Source: Luteimonas rhizosphaericola (GTDB lineage Bacteria > Pseudomonadota > Gammaproteobacteria > Xanthomonadales > Xanthomonadaceae). From it: a stretch of DNA of 64,000 nt. The notes under the pieces are model-generated. The model was not told where the DNA came from. It did no database searches and saw only the letters and a program-made list of their open reading frames with translations. Position numbers and translations under genes: made by a program. Location of the stretch: assembly GCF_029888045.1 (NCBI RefSeq), contig NZ_JARXRN010000020.1:252283-316282 (forward strand). The letters are read 5' to 3'. Shown piece after piece: positions 23,171 to 34,358 of this stretch; positions within the stretch are counted from its first letter, which is position 1, and every line of letters begins with the position of its first letter.

Positions 23171-23542
23171 ATGACCAATATCCAGTGGAGCGATGGCGCT
23201 CCCATCTACCGCCAGCTGAAGGAACGCGTGATCGCGATGATGCTGGACGGGATGCTCAAACCGGGCGACGCGCTGCCGTCGGTGCGCCAGGTCGCCGCCG
23301 AATACCAACTCAATCCGATCACCGTCTCGCGCGCCTACCAGGAGCTGGCCGACGAGTCGCTGGTCGAAAAACGAAGGGGCCTAGGCATGTACGTCACCGA
23401 AGAAGCCGCGAAGAAACTCCTGCTGAACGAACGCGAACGCTTCCTGCGCGAGGAGTGGCCGCTGGTGCTCGAACGCATCCAGCGGCTGGGCCTGGCGCTG
23501 GAGGACCTGGTGCAGGCGCAGTCCGACGGGGGTGCGCGATGA
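23171..23542 (+). CDS. GntR-family transcriptional regulator, YtrA subfamily
   Basis: A 123-residue repressor. The N-terminal winged helix (about residues 8-75) has the GntR signature PIYRQLKERVIAMMLDG, LPSVRQVAAEYQLNP and TVSRAYQELADE. The C-terminal part is only about 45 residues, too short for a FadR or UTRA ligand domain, which defines the YtrA subfamily, whose members dimerise through short helices and autoregulate ABC operons. The predicted target is the palindrome at 22602-22625. Its stop overlaps the ABC ATPase start in ATGA. Confidence 0.9.
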   Translation: MTNIQWSDGAPIYRQLKERVIAMMLDGMLKPGDALPSVRQVAAEYQLNPITVSRAYQELADESLVEKRRGLGMYVTEEAAKKLLLNERERFLREEWPLVLERIQRLGLALEDLVQAQSDGGAR

Positions 23543-24417
23543 ACGCACCGGCCGACACCCTGCAGGTGGTCGATGCGCGCGGCCTGCGCAAGGCCTACAA
23601 GAACAAGCTCGCGCTCGACGGCGCCAGCTTCCGGATCGACGCCGGCCGCATCGTCGGCCTGATCGGCCCCAACGGCGCGGGCAAGACCACCGCGCTCAAG
23701 GCGATGCTGGGCCTGATCCCGTTCGACGGCGAACTGAGCGTGCTCGGCCGCGACCCGCGCACCGAGCGCGACGAGCTGATGAAGGACGTGTGCTTCATCG
23801 CCGACGTGGCGGTGCTGCCGCGCTGGATCCGGGTGCGCGAGGCGATCGATTTCGTCGCCGGCGTGCATCCGCGCTTCGACCGCGCCCGCTGCGAACGCTT
23901 CCTGGCCAACACCCAGCTCAAGCCGAAGCAGCGCGTGCGCGAGATGTCCAAGGGCATGATCGTGCAGCTGCACCTGGCGCTGGTGATGGCGATCGACGCC
24001 CGCCTGCTGGTGCTGGACGAACCGACGCTCGGGCTGGACATCCTGTACCGCAAGCAGTTCTACCAGCGTCTGCTGGAGGACTACTTCGACGAGCAGAAGA
24101 CCATCGTCATCACCACCCACCAGGTCGAGGAGATCGAGCACATCCTCACCGACGTGATGTTCATCCGCGACGGCAAGGTAGTGCTGGACGCGCCGATGGA
24201 GGACGTGGGCGAACGCTTCGTCGAGGTGCTGGTGAACGCCGACCGGGCCGAGGCCGCCCGCGCGCTGGGTCCGATCGACGAGCGCGCCCTGCCCTTCGGC
24301 AAGACCGTGATGCTGTTCGACGGCGTGCCGCAGTCCTCGCTCGCCGCCTACGGCGAAACCCGTACCCCCGGGCTCGCCGATCTGTTCGTCGCCACGATGA
24401 AAGGAACCTACGCATGA
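23539..24417 (+). CDS. ABC transporter ATP-binding protein (YtrB-like)
   Basis: A 292-residue ABC ATPase. Walker A GPNGAGKT is at residues 43-50, Walker B LLVLDEP at about 156-162 and the switch His at 194 (TTHQVEE). The signature loop reads REMSKGM (about 134-140) instead of LSGGQ, a variation common in YtrB/BcrA-type exporters. The C-terminal about 65 residues are an extension without a recognisable domain. Together with the next protein it forms a two-gene exporter whose substrate is unknown; related systems respond to cell-wall-active peptides. Confidence 0.92.
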   Translation: MNAPADTLQVVDARGLRKAYKNKLALDGASFRIDAGRIVGLIGPNGAGKTTALKAMLGLIPFDGELSVLGRDPRTERDELMKDVCFIADVAVLPRWIRVREAIDFVAGVHPRFDRARCERFLANTQLKPKQRVREMSKGMIVQLHLALVMAIDARLLVLDEPTLGLDILYRKQFYQRLLEDYFDEQKTIVITTHQVEEIEHILTDVMFIRDGKVVLDAPMEDVGERFVEVLVNADRAEAARALGPIDERALPFGKTVMLFDGVPQSSLAAYGETRTPGLADLFVATMKGTYA

Positions 24418-25481
24418 ACGCCGTCGTCGATACCCCCGCCGAAGCCCCGCGCGCGGCCGGTGCCGGGCACGTCCATCCGGTGCATCGCTTCCGCTGGCTG
24501 CTGCGGCGCGAGTTCTGGGAGCACAAGGGCGGATTCCTGTGGGCGCCGCTGGTGGCCGGCGGCATCTCGCTGCTGCTCTCGGCGATGGGCATGGTGCTGG
24601 CCATGGTTGCCGCCCGCGGCAAGGTTCCGCAGGACGCGCACATCTCGCTCGACGACGGCACCTCGATCCAGATCAACGGCATGGACCTGGGCATGCTCAC
24701 CTCGCAGCTGGGCCACGAGGAACTGGCACGGCTGGGGGACGGCATCGACGTCACCCTGATCCTGGCGTCGAGCTGGCCGTTCATCGTGCTGGCGTTCGTG
24801 ATGTTCTTCTACTGCCTGGGCGCCCTGTACGACGAGCGCCGCGACCGCAGCGTGCTGTTCTGGAAGTCGCTGCCGCTGTCGGACGCCTCCACCGTGCTGT
24901 CGAAGGTGGTCAGCGCGATCCTGGTCGCGCCGCTGCTGGCCACGCTGGCCGCGATCGCGACCCTGTTCGGGTTCCTGGCGCTGATCAGCGTGGTGACGAT
25001 GTTCTACGGCGGCAATCCGGCGACCCTGCTGTGGGGACCGGCGAGTCCGGTGGTGCTGTCGCTGCAATACCTGTCGGTGATCCCGGTGTACGCGCTGTGG
25101 GCGCTGCCGACCGTCGGCTGGCTGATGCTGTGCTCGGCCTGGGCGCGCAGCAAGCCGTTCCTGTGGGCGATCATGATCCCGCTGTTCGCCGGCATCTTCG
25201 TCGCGTGGCTGGAGTTCCTGGGCGTATACGACGACCTGACCTGGCCGTTCTTCAAGAACATCGTGCTGCGGATGCTGACCAGCGTGTTCCCGATGACCTT
25301 CCTGGATCTGGACTATCTGCAGCACGTGGACTTCGACGTTCCCGGCGCGGCGCGCAACATCCTCAATCCGGTCAACGTGTACCGCAACCTCGCCAGCGCC
25401 AACCTGTGGATCGGCGCCGCGGCCGGCGCCGCGATGATCTTCGGCGCCATCCGCCTGCGCCGCTGGCGGGACGAGGGGTGA
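24414..25481 (+). CDS. ABC transporter permease of the ytr operon
   Basis: A 355-residue integral membrane protein. After a hydrophilic N-terminus with RWLLRREFWEHKGGF it shows about six hydrophobic segments, with a periplasmic loop (about residues 75-115) between the first two. Cytoplasmic motifs DERRDRSVLFWKSLPLSD resemble the coupling region of ABC-2-type permeases. Its start overlaps the ATPase stop in ATGA, so they are translationally coupled. The second half carries a large AT-poor stretch of aromatic-rich helices (LWALPTVGWLMLCSAWARSKPFLWA). Confidence 0.88.
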   Translation: MNAVVDTPAEAPRAAGAGHVHPVHRFRWLLRREFWEHKGGFLWAPLVAGGISLLLSAMGMVLAMVAARGKVPQDAHISLDDGTSIQINGMDLGMLTSQLGHEELARLGDGIDVTLILASSWPFIVLAFVMFFYCLGALYDERRDRSVLFWKSLPLSDASTVLSKVVSAILVAPLLATLAAIATLFGFLALISVVTMFYGGNPATLLWGPASPVVLSLQYLSVIPVYALWALPTVGWLMLCSAWARSKPFLWAIMIPLFAGIFVAWLEFLGVYDDLTWPFFKNIVLRMLTSVFPMTFLDLDYLQHVDFDVPGAARNILNPVNVYRNLASANLWIGAAAGAAMIFGAIRLRRWRDEG

Positions 25482-25483
25482 GG

Positions 25484-25518
25484 CCGCGATGCCCGCGACG
25501 CATCGCGTCGCATCGCGG
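25484..25518 (+). terminator. Strong hairpin directly after the ABC permease gene
   Basis: Three bases after the permease stop there is a two-part stem: outer arms CCGCGAT/ATCGCGG (7 bp) and inner arms GCGACGC/GCGTCGC (7 bp) around an ATC loop, with a four-base bulge on one side. It would be a very stable RNA hairpin at the end of the ytr operon transcript. There is no U-tract, so it may attenuate transcription or protect the 3' end rather than act as a classical terminator. Confidence 0.5.
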
Positions 25519-25524
25519 CCGAAC

Positions 25525-25545
25525 GCCTCGCGCGCTGCGCGAGGC
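25525..25545. repeat. Perfect 9-bp inverted repeat
   Basis: Arms GCCTCGCGC and GCGCGAGGC pair perfectly around a GCT loop, seven bases after the previous hairpin. It is the second of three hairpins in a row in this 305-nt gene-free stretch (25482-25786). Confidence 0.55.
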
Positions 25546-25554
25546 CGGGCCGGA

Positions 25555-25611
25555 TCGCTCCGGAGACCGGCGAGTTCCGCCGGGGATGGCGACACGTCAT
25601 CTCCGGAGCGA
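25555..25611. repeat. Perfect 12-bp inverted repeat with a nested hairpin
   Basis: Arms TCGCTCCGGAGA (25555-25566) and TCTCCGGAGCGA (25600-25611) are perfectly complementary across 33 nt. Inside lies a smaller stem CCGGCG/CGCCGG. It is the third hairpin after the permease. The rest of the gap (25612-25786) shows no gene; it holds only the AAGGAG ribosome-binding site of the next gene, at 25775-25780. Confidence 0.55.
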
Positions 25612-25786
25612 CACCGATCGCGAGCGGGCAGCGTCCGATCACCTCGTGGGCAGGCGCGATCGCATTCAGGACCGGAGCAGGCCCGACTGCCTCGCACCCG
25701 ACACATCCGTCCCACCCAGGACGTCACCCCACTCACCGTCGCGCCCTGCGCCCCACCCGGCCGCGCATCCCGCCAAGGAGCCCCGC

Positions 25787-26638
25787 ATGAAGACCGTCGC
25801 CACCCTCGCCCTGCTTGCCGCCCTGCCGCTGGTGGCCGCCTGCGGGCGCGAACCGGATCCCGCACCCGTTGCCTCGCCGACGGCCGACGCGGACGCCGCC
25901 GACGCCGCGCCGGCGCCCACAACCGCGCTCGGCCGCACCGTTGCGCGCGCGCTCGACGAGGCCCGCAAGGAGTTGCGCGAAGGCGAGCTGAGCCTGAACG
26001 GCGATTACAACGTCACCGTCAACGGCAGGCGGATCCAGCGCAAGGCCGACGACCTGCCGAAAGCGGCGATCACCCCGGAAGGCGACCTGCGTATCTCCGG
26101 CACCCTCGTGCCCATGGATGCGCAGGCGCGCGCGCTGGCGCTCGACTACCGCAGCGCGATGCTCGACGTGGCCGAGGCCGGCATGGACCTGGGCGTGCGC
26201 GGCGCGGACCTCGGCATGAAGGCGGCAGGCGACGCCATCGGCAGCCTGCTGCGCGGCGACACCGAGCAGATGGAAAAGCGGGTCGAGGCCGAAGCCGCCC
26301 AGCTGGAGGAGGCCGCGATGCAGCTGTGCGAGCAACTCCCGCGCCTGCTGGCGGCCCAGGAGGCCCTCGCGGCCGCGGTCCCGGAGTTCGCGCCCTACGC
26401 GCGGATGACCGCCGGCGACATCGACGACTGCCGCGACGGCGACCATGGCGTGGCCGCCTCCGAGACGGCGACCGCCGCGCGTGCCGCGGACGACGCGAAC
26501 CTGGATGCCGCCGCCGAGGCCGATGCGGCGGCCGCGTCCCGCGCCGCCAAGGCACCGGACCGGGCCCGCGACGCACGCGACGATGCCGCCGCGGATGCCG
26601 CCACCGAAGCCGCCGCGGCGACCGATCCGACCCGTTGA
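25787..26638 (+). CDS. YggN-like (DUF2884) lipoprotein
   Basis: A 283-residue lipoprotein: signal peptide with lipobox VAAC at about residues 16-19. The core (about 45-225) resembles the YggN/DUF2884 family of periplasmic proteins, with AITPEGDLRISG, AEAGMDLGVRGADLGMKAAGDAIGSL, and a Cys pair in MQLCEQLPRLLAAQEAL and MTAGDIDDCRDG that could form a disulfide. The last 60 residues are an Ala/Asp-rich low-complexity tail. The start has a clean AAGGAG site. It follows the ytr genes on the same strand after the hairpin cluster, so co-regulation is possible but unproven. Function unknown. Confidence 0.78.
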   Translation: MKTVATLALLAALPLVAACGREPDPAPVASPTADADAADAAPAPTTALGRTVARALDEARKELREGELSLNGDYNVTVNGRRIQRKADDLPKAAITPEGDLRISGTLVPMDAQARALALDYRSAMLDVAEAGMDLGVRGADLGMKAAGDAIGSLLRGDTEQMEKRVEAEAAQLEEAAMQLCEQLPRLLAAQEALAAAVPEFAPYARMTAGDIDDCRDGDHGVAASETATAARAADDANLDAAAEADAAAASRAAKAPDRARDARDDAAADAATEAAAATDPTR

Positions 26639-26717
26639 CCACGCGGCAGCGCGTGGGCTTCAACCTTTCGCGCCGCCGCCGCATCCAAGCTGGCCAACAC
26701 TTCGAATGGAGCGCTCC

Positions 26718-27548
26718 ATGACCCGCCACGCCGCCCTCGCCGCCCTGTTGCTCGCCGCCGTCTCCGCCCCCGTCCTGGCCGAAGACTGCCAGCATTCGGC
26801 TCCGCGCAGCCTGGACCTCGATTTCGACGGCGTGCGCACGGTGATGTTCGACGTCGGGCCGCATACCCTGCGGGTCGACGCCGGGCCGGCCGCCACCGGA
26901 CAGGTCGAGGGACGCGCCTGCGCCTCGGACGAAGGCCGGCTGCAGGCGCTCACCCTCGAGGCGGCGCGCGACGGCGACAAGCTGGTGGTACGGCTGGGCC
27001 ACGACAGCAACTGGAGCGGCATCTCGCTCGGCAAGCGTTACGCGTACATGACCCTGGACGCGAGCGTGCCCGCCGACGTGCTGGTTCAACTGCAGGTGGG
27101 ATCGGGCGATGCGCGCGTCACCGGCGCGTCCGCGGCCAGCGCCGATGTCGGCTCCGGCGACGCGGAGCTGCTGCGCATCGCCGGCCGGGTGACGGCGAAG
27201 GTGGGGTCGGGAGACGTCGAGGTCGACGATGCCGGTGCGCTGCACGTGCTGTCGATCGGCTCGGGCGACCTCGAGGCCGCGAACGTGCGCGGCGAGGTGG
27301 AGGTCGGCAGCATCGGCTCGGGCGATTTCACCCTGCGCGGCGCCGCGGGCGATGTCTCGATCCGGTCGATCGGCTCCGGCGATGCCGACCTGGCCGACGT
27401 GGCCGGCAGCGTCGACGTGGGATCGGTCGGATCGGGCGATCTCGATGCGCACCGGATCGGCGGCGACCTGCGGGTCGGTTCGGTCGGCAGCGGCGACCTG
27501 GACCACAGTGGCGTGGCCGGCCGGGTCGAGGTTCCGCGCAAGCGCTGA
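26718..27548 (+). CDS. Secreted DUF4097-like protein with eight GSGD repeats
   Basis: A 276-residue secreted protein with a signal peptide (about residues 1-21, ending SAPVLAED). After a beta-rich N-terminal region, residues about 135-270 consist of repeats of about 15-22 residues, each containing GSGD followed by a short strand; eight copies are present (GSGDARV, GSGDAEL, GSGDVEV, GSGDLEA, GSGDFTL, GSGDADL, GSGDLDA, GSGDLDH). The layout suggests a right-handed beta-helix like DUF4097/DUF2807 proteins. ATG 26718 is preferred over ATG 26706 because GGAG is six bases upstream of it. It follows the YggN-like gene by 79 nt. Confidence 0.78.
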   Translation: MTRHAALAALLLAAVSAPVLAEDCQHSAPRSLDLDFDGVRTVMFDVGPHTLRVDAGPAATGQVEGRACASDEGRLQALTLEAARDGDKLVVRLGHDSNWSGISLGKRYAYMTLDASVPADVLVQLQVGSGDARVTGASAASADVGSGDAELLRIAGRVTAKVGSGDVEVDDAGALHVLSIGSGDLEAANVRGEVEVGSIGSGDFTLRGAAGDVSIRSIGSGDADLADVAGSVDVGSVGSGDLDAHRIGGDLRVGSVGSGDLDHSGVAGRVEVPRKR

Positions 27549-27705
27549 CCTCCACGGGGCGGGCGCCCTGCGCCGCCTCCAGTGCGGGCGCAAGGTCCGC
27601 GCCGCCGCCATCGCGCTCGCGGACGAACTCCACCCTGGCCTGGCCAGCACCGCGCCATGCGCGCCCGTGCCCGCGGTGCGATGCTCCGCATGCGCCCCGG
27701 TGCGA

Positions 27706-29136
<1,431 letters not shown>

Positions 29137-29297
29137 CGTTCGGGTCTCCCGGATGCGTGGCCGGCAGCATCGCCGGCGATGCCTGGAGGATACGGGAGCC
29201 GCCGCATGCGACGTGTGTCGGCGGGCGCCGGTGCGCGGGGAAACCGCGACGCGCGTGCGGACGCCGCGCACCGGCGCCCACGGCGCGCAGCCACTAG

Positions 29298-30725
<1,428 letters not shown>

Positions 30726-31124
30726 GTGCAGCTGCTGCTCAATATCGACGTGCCCGACCTCGCCCGCGCGGAAGCGTTCTACACCGCCGCGTTCGGGCTC
30801 ACGCCGGCGCGCAGCTTGGGCGACGGCGGCCTGGAACTGCTCGGCGCGCAAGCGCCGCTGTACCTGCTGCAGCAGCCCGCGGGCAGCGAGGGCGCCGCCG
30901 GCCGGGCGCGCGACTACGAGCGCCACTGGACCCCGCTGCACCTGGACGTGGTGGTCGACGACCTGGACGCGGCGCTGGAGCGCGCGCTGGCCGCCGGCGC
31001 CACCCGCGAGGGCGAGGTGCGCGAGGCGGCCTGGGGGCGGATCGTGCGCATCGCCGATCCGTTCGGCCACGGCTGGTGCCTGCTGCAGTTCCTCGGCCGC
31101 GGCTACGACGAGATCGCGACATGA
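30726..31124 (+). CDS. VOC-family (glyoxalase-like) protein
   Basis: A 132-residue protein starting at GTG 30726 directly after the purB stop. It shows the vicinal-oxygen-chelate pattern of paired beta-alpha-beta-beta-beta units: [23 protein letters not shown] in the first half, then [22 protein letters not shown] and [16 protein letters not shown]. Such proteins include glyoxalase-like enzymes and drug-binding proteins; the substrate cannot be told from the sequence. It overlaps the beta-lactamase gene by four bases. Confidence 0.8.
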   Translation: MQLLLNIDVPDLARAEAFYTAAFGLTPARSLGDGGLELLGAQAPLYLLQQPAGSEGAAGRARDYERHWTPLHLDVVVDDLDAALERALAAGATREGEVREAAWGRIVRIADPFGHGWCLLQFLGRGYDEIAT

Positions 31125-32080
31125 CGGCGGCGATCCGTTGCGTCCTGCTGCCCGGCGCGCTGGCTGCCGCGCTGCTGCTGGCGTCCTGCGCCCGCGACGA
31201 GGCGGCCGTTCCCGCGCCCGCTGCGGCGACGGCGGATGCGCAGGCCGCCCCGGCGCCCGCGCCGGCGCCGTGCCGCGACGATTCGGAATGGAACGCGCCG
31301 GCCGAGCCACTGCACGTGTTCGGCAACACCTGGTACGTGGGCACCTGCGGCCTGAGCGCGCTGCTGGTGAAGTCCGACGGCGGCCACGTGCTGGTCGACG
31401 GCGGCACGCCTGAGGCGGGCCCGCTGATCCTGGACAGCCTGCGCAAGCTCGGCGTCGAGCCGACCGGGATCAAGGCGATCGTGCTCTCGCACGAGCACTT
31501 CGATCATGCCGGCGGCCTGGCGGCGCTGCAGGACGCCACCGGCGCGCCGGTGTTCGCCCTGGCGCCGGCGGTGGCGACGCTCGGGCGCGGTCGCAGCGAC
31601 CGCAGCGATCCCCAGTTCGGGGCGCTCGAGTCGTTCCCGCCGGTCGCCGACGTGCGCCTGGTGCCGGAGGACGGCGTGCTGCGCGTCGGCGATGTGGAGC
31701 TGCGCGCCGTGCCCACGCCCGGTCACACCCCCGGCGGCACCAGCTGGACCTGGCGCACCTGCGACGGCGACGACTGCCGCCAGATGGTCTATGCCGACAG
31801 CCTGACCGCGATCTCCGACGACGTGTTCCGCTACAGCGACAACGCGGCGCACCCCGGGTATCTGGCCGCGTTCCGCGACTCGATCGCGCGGATCGCCGGC
31901 CTCGACTGCGACGTCCTGGTCACGCCGCATCCATCGGCCAGCGGCCTGTGGCAGCGGATCGGGCCGACCGCCGACCGGCCCCTCGCCGGGCCCGGGGCCT
32001 GCGAGGCCTACGCGCGCGCGGCGGGTGAACGGCTGGAGCGGCGCCTGGCGGAGGAAGCCGCGGGGCCGGCGGCGCCATGA
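31121..32080 (+). CDS. Subclass B3 metallo-beta-lactamase, lipoprotein
   Basis: A 319-residue zinc hydrolase of the beta-lactamase superfamily. The zinc motif H124-E-H126-F-D128-H129 is the B3-type HxHxDH; further predicted ligands are His202 ([13 protein letters not shown]) and His270 (VTPHP). The [11 protein letters not shown] segment is also typical of B3 enzymes. The signal peptide ends in a lipobox (LASC, Cys23), followed by an Ala/Pro linker, so it is probably tethered in the periplasm. It overlaps the VOC gene and roxA by four bases each, in a housekeeping cluster, so it is likely intrinsic to the chromosome. Carbapenemase activity is plausible for the family but not shown. Confidence 0.9.
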   Translation: MTAAIRCVLLPGALAAALLLASCARDEAAVPAPAAATADAQAAPAPAPAPCRDDSEWNAPAEPLHVFGNTWYVGTCGLSALLVKSDGGHVLVDGGTPEAGPLILDSLRKLGVEPTGIKAIVLSHEHFDHAGGLAALQDATGAPVFALAPAVATLGRGRSDRSDPQFGALESFPPVADVRLVPEDGVLRVGDVELRAVPTPGHTPGGTSWTWRTCDGDDCRQMVYADSLTAISDDVFRYSDNAAHPGYLAAFRDSIARIAGLDCDVLVTPHPSASGLWQRIGPTADRPLAGPGACEAYARAAGERLERRLAEEAAGPAAP

Positions 32081-33273
32081 GCCGCGCGCCCGCCATCGAG
32101 CTGCAGGGGCGACCCGGCCAGCCGCTGGGCATGCCGCCGGCGCGCTTCCTGCGCGACTACTGGCAGAAGCGCCCGCTGCTGGTGCGCGGCGCGTTCCCCC
32201 GCTTCGTCTCGCCGATCGAGCCGGAGGACCTGGCCGGGCTGGCCTGCGAGGAGTTTGCGCTCTCGCGCCTGATCCGCCACGACCGCGCCCGCGATGCCTG
32301 GGAACTGCGCCACGGGCCGTTCCCCGAAGCACTATTCCCCACGCTGGGCGAGCGCGACTGGACCCTGCTGGTCCAGGACGTGGACAAGTGGGACGCCGAC
32401 GTCGCCGCGCTGCTGGCGCGCTTCGGCTTCCTGCCGCGCTGGCGGATCGACGACATCATGGTCAGCTTCGCCGCCACCGGCGGCTCGGTCGGCGCGCACG
32501 TGGACCAGTACGACGTGTTCCTGCTCCAGGCGCAGGGACACCGGCGCTGGCAGATCGACGCCGGCCCGTCGCCGCCGCTGGACTTCCGCGACGACGTCGA
32601 GCTGCGCCTGCTGCGCCGGTTCGCGCCCACGCACGACTGGGTGCTCGGCCCGGGCGACATGCTCTACCTGCCGCCCGGCGTGCCGCACCACGGCGTGGCC
32701 GAAGATCCCTGCCTGACCTTCTCGATCGGCATGCGCGCGCCATCCGCCGCCGAGCTGATGGGCGACTACATCGACACCCTGGCTGCGGACGCCGATGAAG
32801 CCCTGCGCTATGCCGACCCGGACCTCGCGCCGCCGAAGGATCCCAACGAGATCGATGCCGACGCCATGCGCCGCGTGGTGGACGCGCTGAACGCGCTGCG
32901 CTTCGATGATCCCGACCGCCTGGGCGACTGGTTCGGCCGCTTCATCACCGCCTACCGCAATGCCGAGGTGGCCGCCGACGATGCCGGGCCGCCGGCGCGG
33001 ATCGAGCTGGAGTGGTCGCTGCAGCACCAGGGTGCGGTGCTTCGGCGGCATCCCTTCTCGCGCATGGCCTGGCGACGGGCCGCGGACGGCGGACGGCTGT
33101 ACGTGTCGGGCGAGGATCATCCGCTGCCGGTGCCCGATGCGCGCCGGCTGGCCGCCGCCGAGTGCATCGACGGCGCGGCGTACGACGCGCTTTCGCCCCC
33201 GGGCCGCGATGTGGTGCACGCGCTCCTCGCCGCCGGCCACTACCGCTGGCTGCCCGCGGAGGATGCTGGATGA
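32077..33273 (+). CDS. roxA: JmjC-type ribosomal oxygenase (RoxA/YcfD-like)
   Basis: A 398-residue Fe(II)/2-oxoglutarate oxygenase; the E. coli relative YcfD hydroxylates an arginine of ribosomal protein L16. The iron ligands are predicted as His141 and Asp143 ([10 protein letters not shown]) and His204 (PPGVPHHG). The N-terminal [12 protein letters not shown] and the segment LLVQDVDKW match the family, and the C-terminal half carries the winged-helix dimerisation region. ATGA overlaps link it to the beta-lactamase gene before and the GNAT gene after. Confidence 0.92.
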   Translation: MSRAPAIELQGRPGQPLGMPPARFLRDYWQKRPLLVRGAFPRFVSPIEPEDLAGLACEEFALSRLIRHDRARDAWELRHGPFPEALFPTLGERDWTLLVQDVDKWDADVAALLARFGFLPRWRIDDIMVSFAATGGSVGAHVDQYDVFLLQAQGHRRWQIDAGPSPPLDFRDDVELRLLRRFAPTHDWVLGPGDMLYLPPGVPHHGVAEDPCLTFSIGMRAPSAAELMGDYIDTLAADADEALRYADPDLAPPKDPNEIDADAMRRVVDALNALRFDDPDRLGDWFGRFITAYRNAEVAADDAGPPARIELEWSLQHQGAVLRRHPFSRMAWRRAADGGRLYVSGEDHPLPVPDARRLAAAECIDGAAYDALSPPGRDVVHALLAAGHYRWLPAEDAG

Positions 33274-34181
33274 CCGCCGACGGGCCCATCCAGATCGTTG
33301 CGGTCGACTACGCCGGTTCGCTGGAGGCGCTGCGCGCGGTCCGCGAGGCGGTGTTCGTGCTGGAACAGCAGGTCCCCGCGGAGCTGGAGCTCGATGCGCT
33401 CGACCCGCGCTGCCGCCACGTCCTGGCGCGCGATGCGGCCGGGCTGCCCATCGGCACCGCGCGGCTGGCGCCGGACGGCCGAATCGGCCGCATGGCGGTG
33501 CTGCGCGCCTGGCGCGGGCGTGGGGTCGGCAGCGCGCTGCTGCAGGCCCTGCTGCGGCTCGCGCGCGAGGACGGACGCGACCGGGTGAGCCTGCATGCGC
33601 AGGCCGGCGCGATCGACTTCTACCGGCGCCACGGCTTCGTGCCGGTCGGCGAGCGTTTCATGGAAGCCGGCATCGAGCACCTGGCGATGGAGCGGCACCT
33701 GGAACGCCCGCTGGCGGTGGACGACCGCGACGCGGCCGTCGCCACCACCGCCGCGATCGTCGCCGCAGCGCGCCGCCGGCTGTGGATCTACAGCCGCGAG
33801 CTGGATCCCGGGCTGTACGACCATCCGCGCGTGGTCGAGGCCCTGCGCCGGTTCGGGACCGCGGGGGTGGCCGGCGAGGCGCGGATCCTGCTGCAGGACG
33901 CGGCCGCCGCGCAGCGCGCGCATGCACCGCTGATCTCGCTCGGCCAGCGGCTGCCCAGCGTGTTCGCCTTCCGCGAGGTGGGCGATCCGGTCGACCGCAC
34001 CTATCCGTCCGCGTTCATCGCCAACGACGCCGGCGGCTACTACTTCCGCGCGCTGGGGCACCGCTTCGACGGCGAGGCCGGCCTGGACGCGCGCGCCCGC
34101 GCGCGCCAGCTCGCGGACACGTTCGACGCGGTCTGGGAACGCGCGCGGCCGTGCAGCGAACTGCGCGCCCTGGGCCTGTGA
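33270..34181 (+). CDS. GNAT acetyltransferase fused to a C-terminal DUF7931-like domain
   Basis: A 303-residue two-part protein. Residues about 5-150 form an ElaA-like GNAT domain with the acetyl-CoA loop RAWRGRGVGSALLQ and IDFYRRHGFVPVGERFMEAGIEH. Residues about 160-300 form a second domain with RRRLWIYSRELDPGLYD, ARILLQD, RLPSVFAFRE, and FIANDAGGYYFR, which resembles DUF7931 and a phospholipase-D-like fold. The substrate is unknown. Its ATG overlaps the roxA stop; it ends the packed cluster that begins with purB. Confidence 0.8.
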   Translation: MTADGPIQIVAVDYAGSLEALRAVREAVFVLEQQVPAELELDALDPRCRHVLARDAAGLPIGTARLAPDGRIGRMAVLRAWRGRGVGSALLQALLRLAREDGRDRVSLHAQAGAIDFYRRHGFVPVGERFMEAGIEHLAMERHLERPLAVDDRDAAVATTAAIVAAARRRLWIYSRELDPGLYDHPRVVEALRRFGTAGVAGEARILLQDAAAAQRAHAPLISLGQRLPSVFAFREVGDPVDRTYPSAFIANDAGGYYFRALGHRFDGEAGLDARARARQLADTFDAVWERARPCSELRALGL

Positions 34182-34240
34182 ACGCTGCGCGCGTCCTGTC
34201 CACCGCCCCAACGCGCGCCGCGCCCCGGACCAAAGCATGA

Positions 34241-34269
34241 TGCATCGCCACATGCGCAGCGGCTATAAT
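34241..34269 (+). promoter_or_regulatory. Probable sigma-70 promoter of sucA
   Basis: A perfect -10 TATAAT is at 34264-34269. Seventeen bases upstream is TGCATC (34241-34246), a weak -35. The sucA GTG lies 90 nt downstream, leaving a leader in which I see no riboswitch. It is the only perfect -10 hexamer I noticed in an intergenic stretch of this GC-rich window. Confidence 0.6.
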
Positions 34270-34358
34270 GCCGGCCTTCCCGCACGCATCCCGCCGGACG
34301 CCAGAAATCCGTTCCGGATCAGCGGCTTGCCTCCCCACCTGAGTCCCAAACGCCCGAC

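Noticed and set aside
26639-26717. Possible terminator between the YggN-like and GSGD-repeat genes
   Set aside because: No stable stem with a U-tract could be found; the two may simply be co-transcribed.
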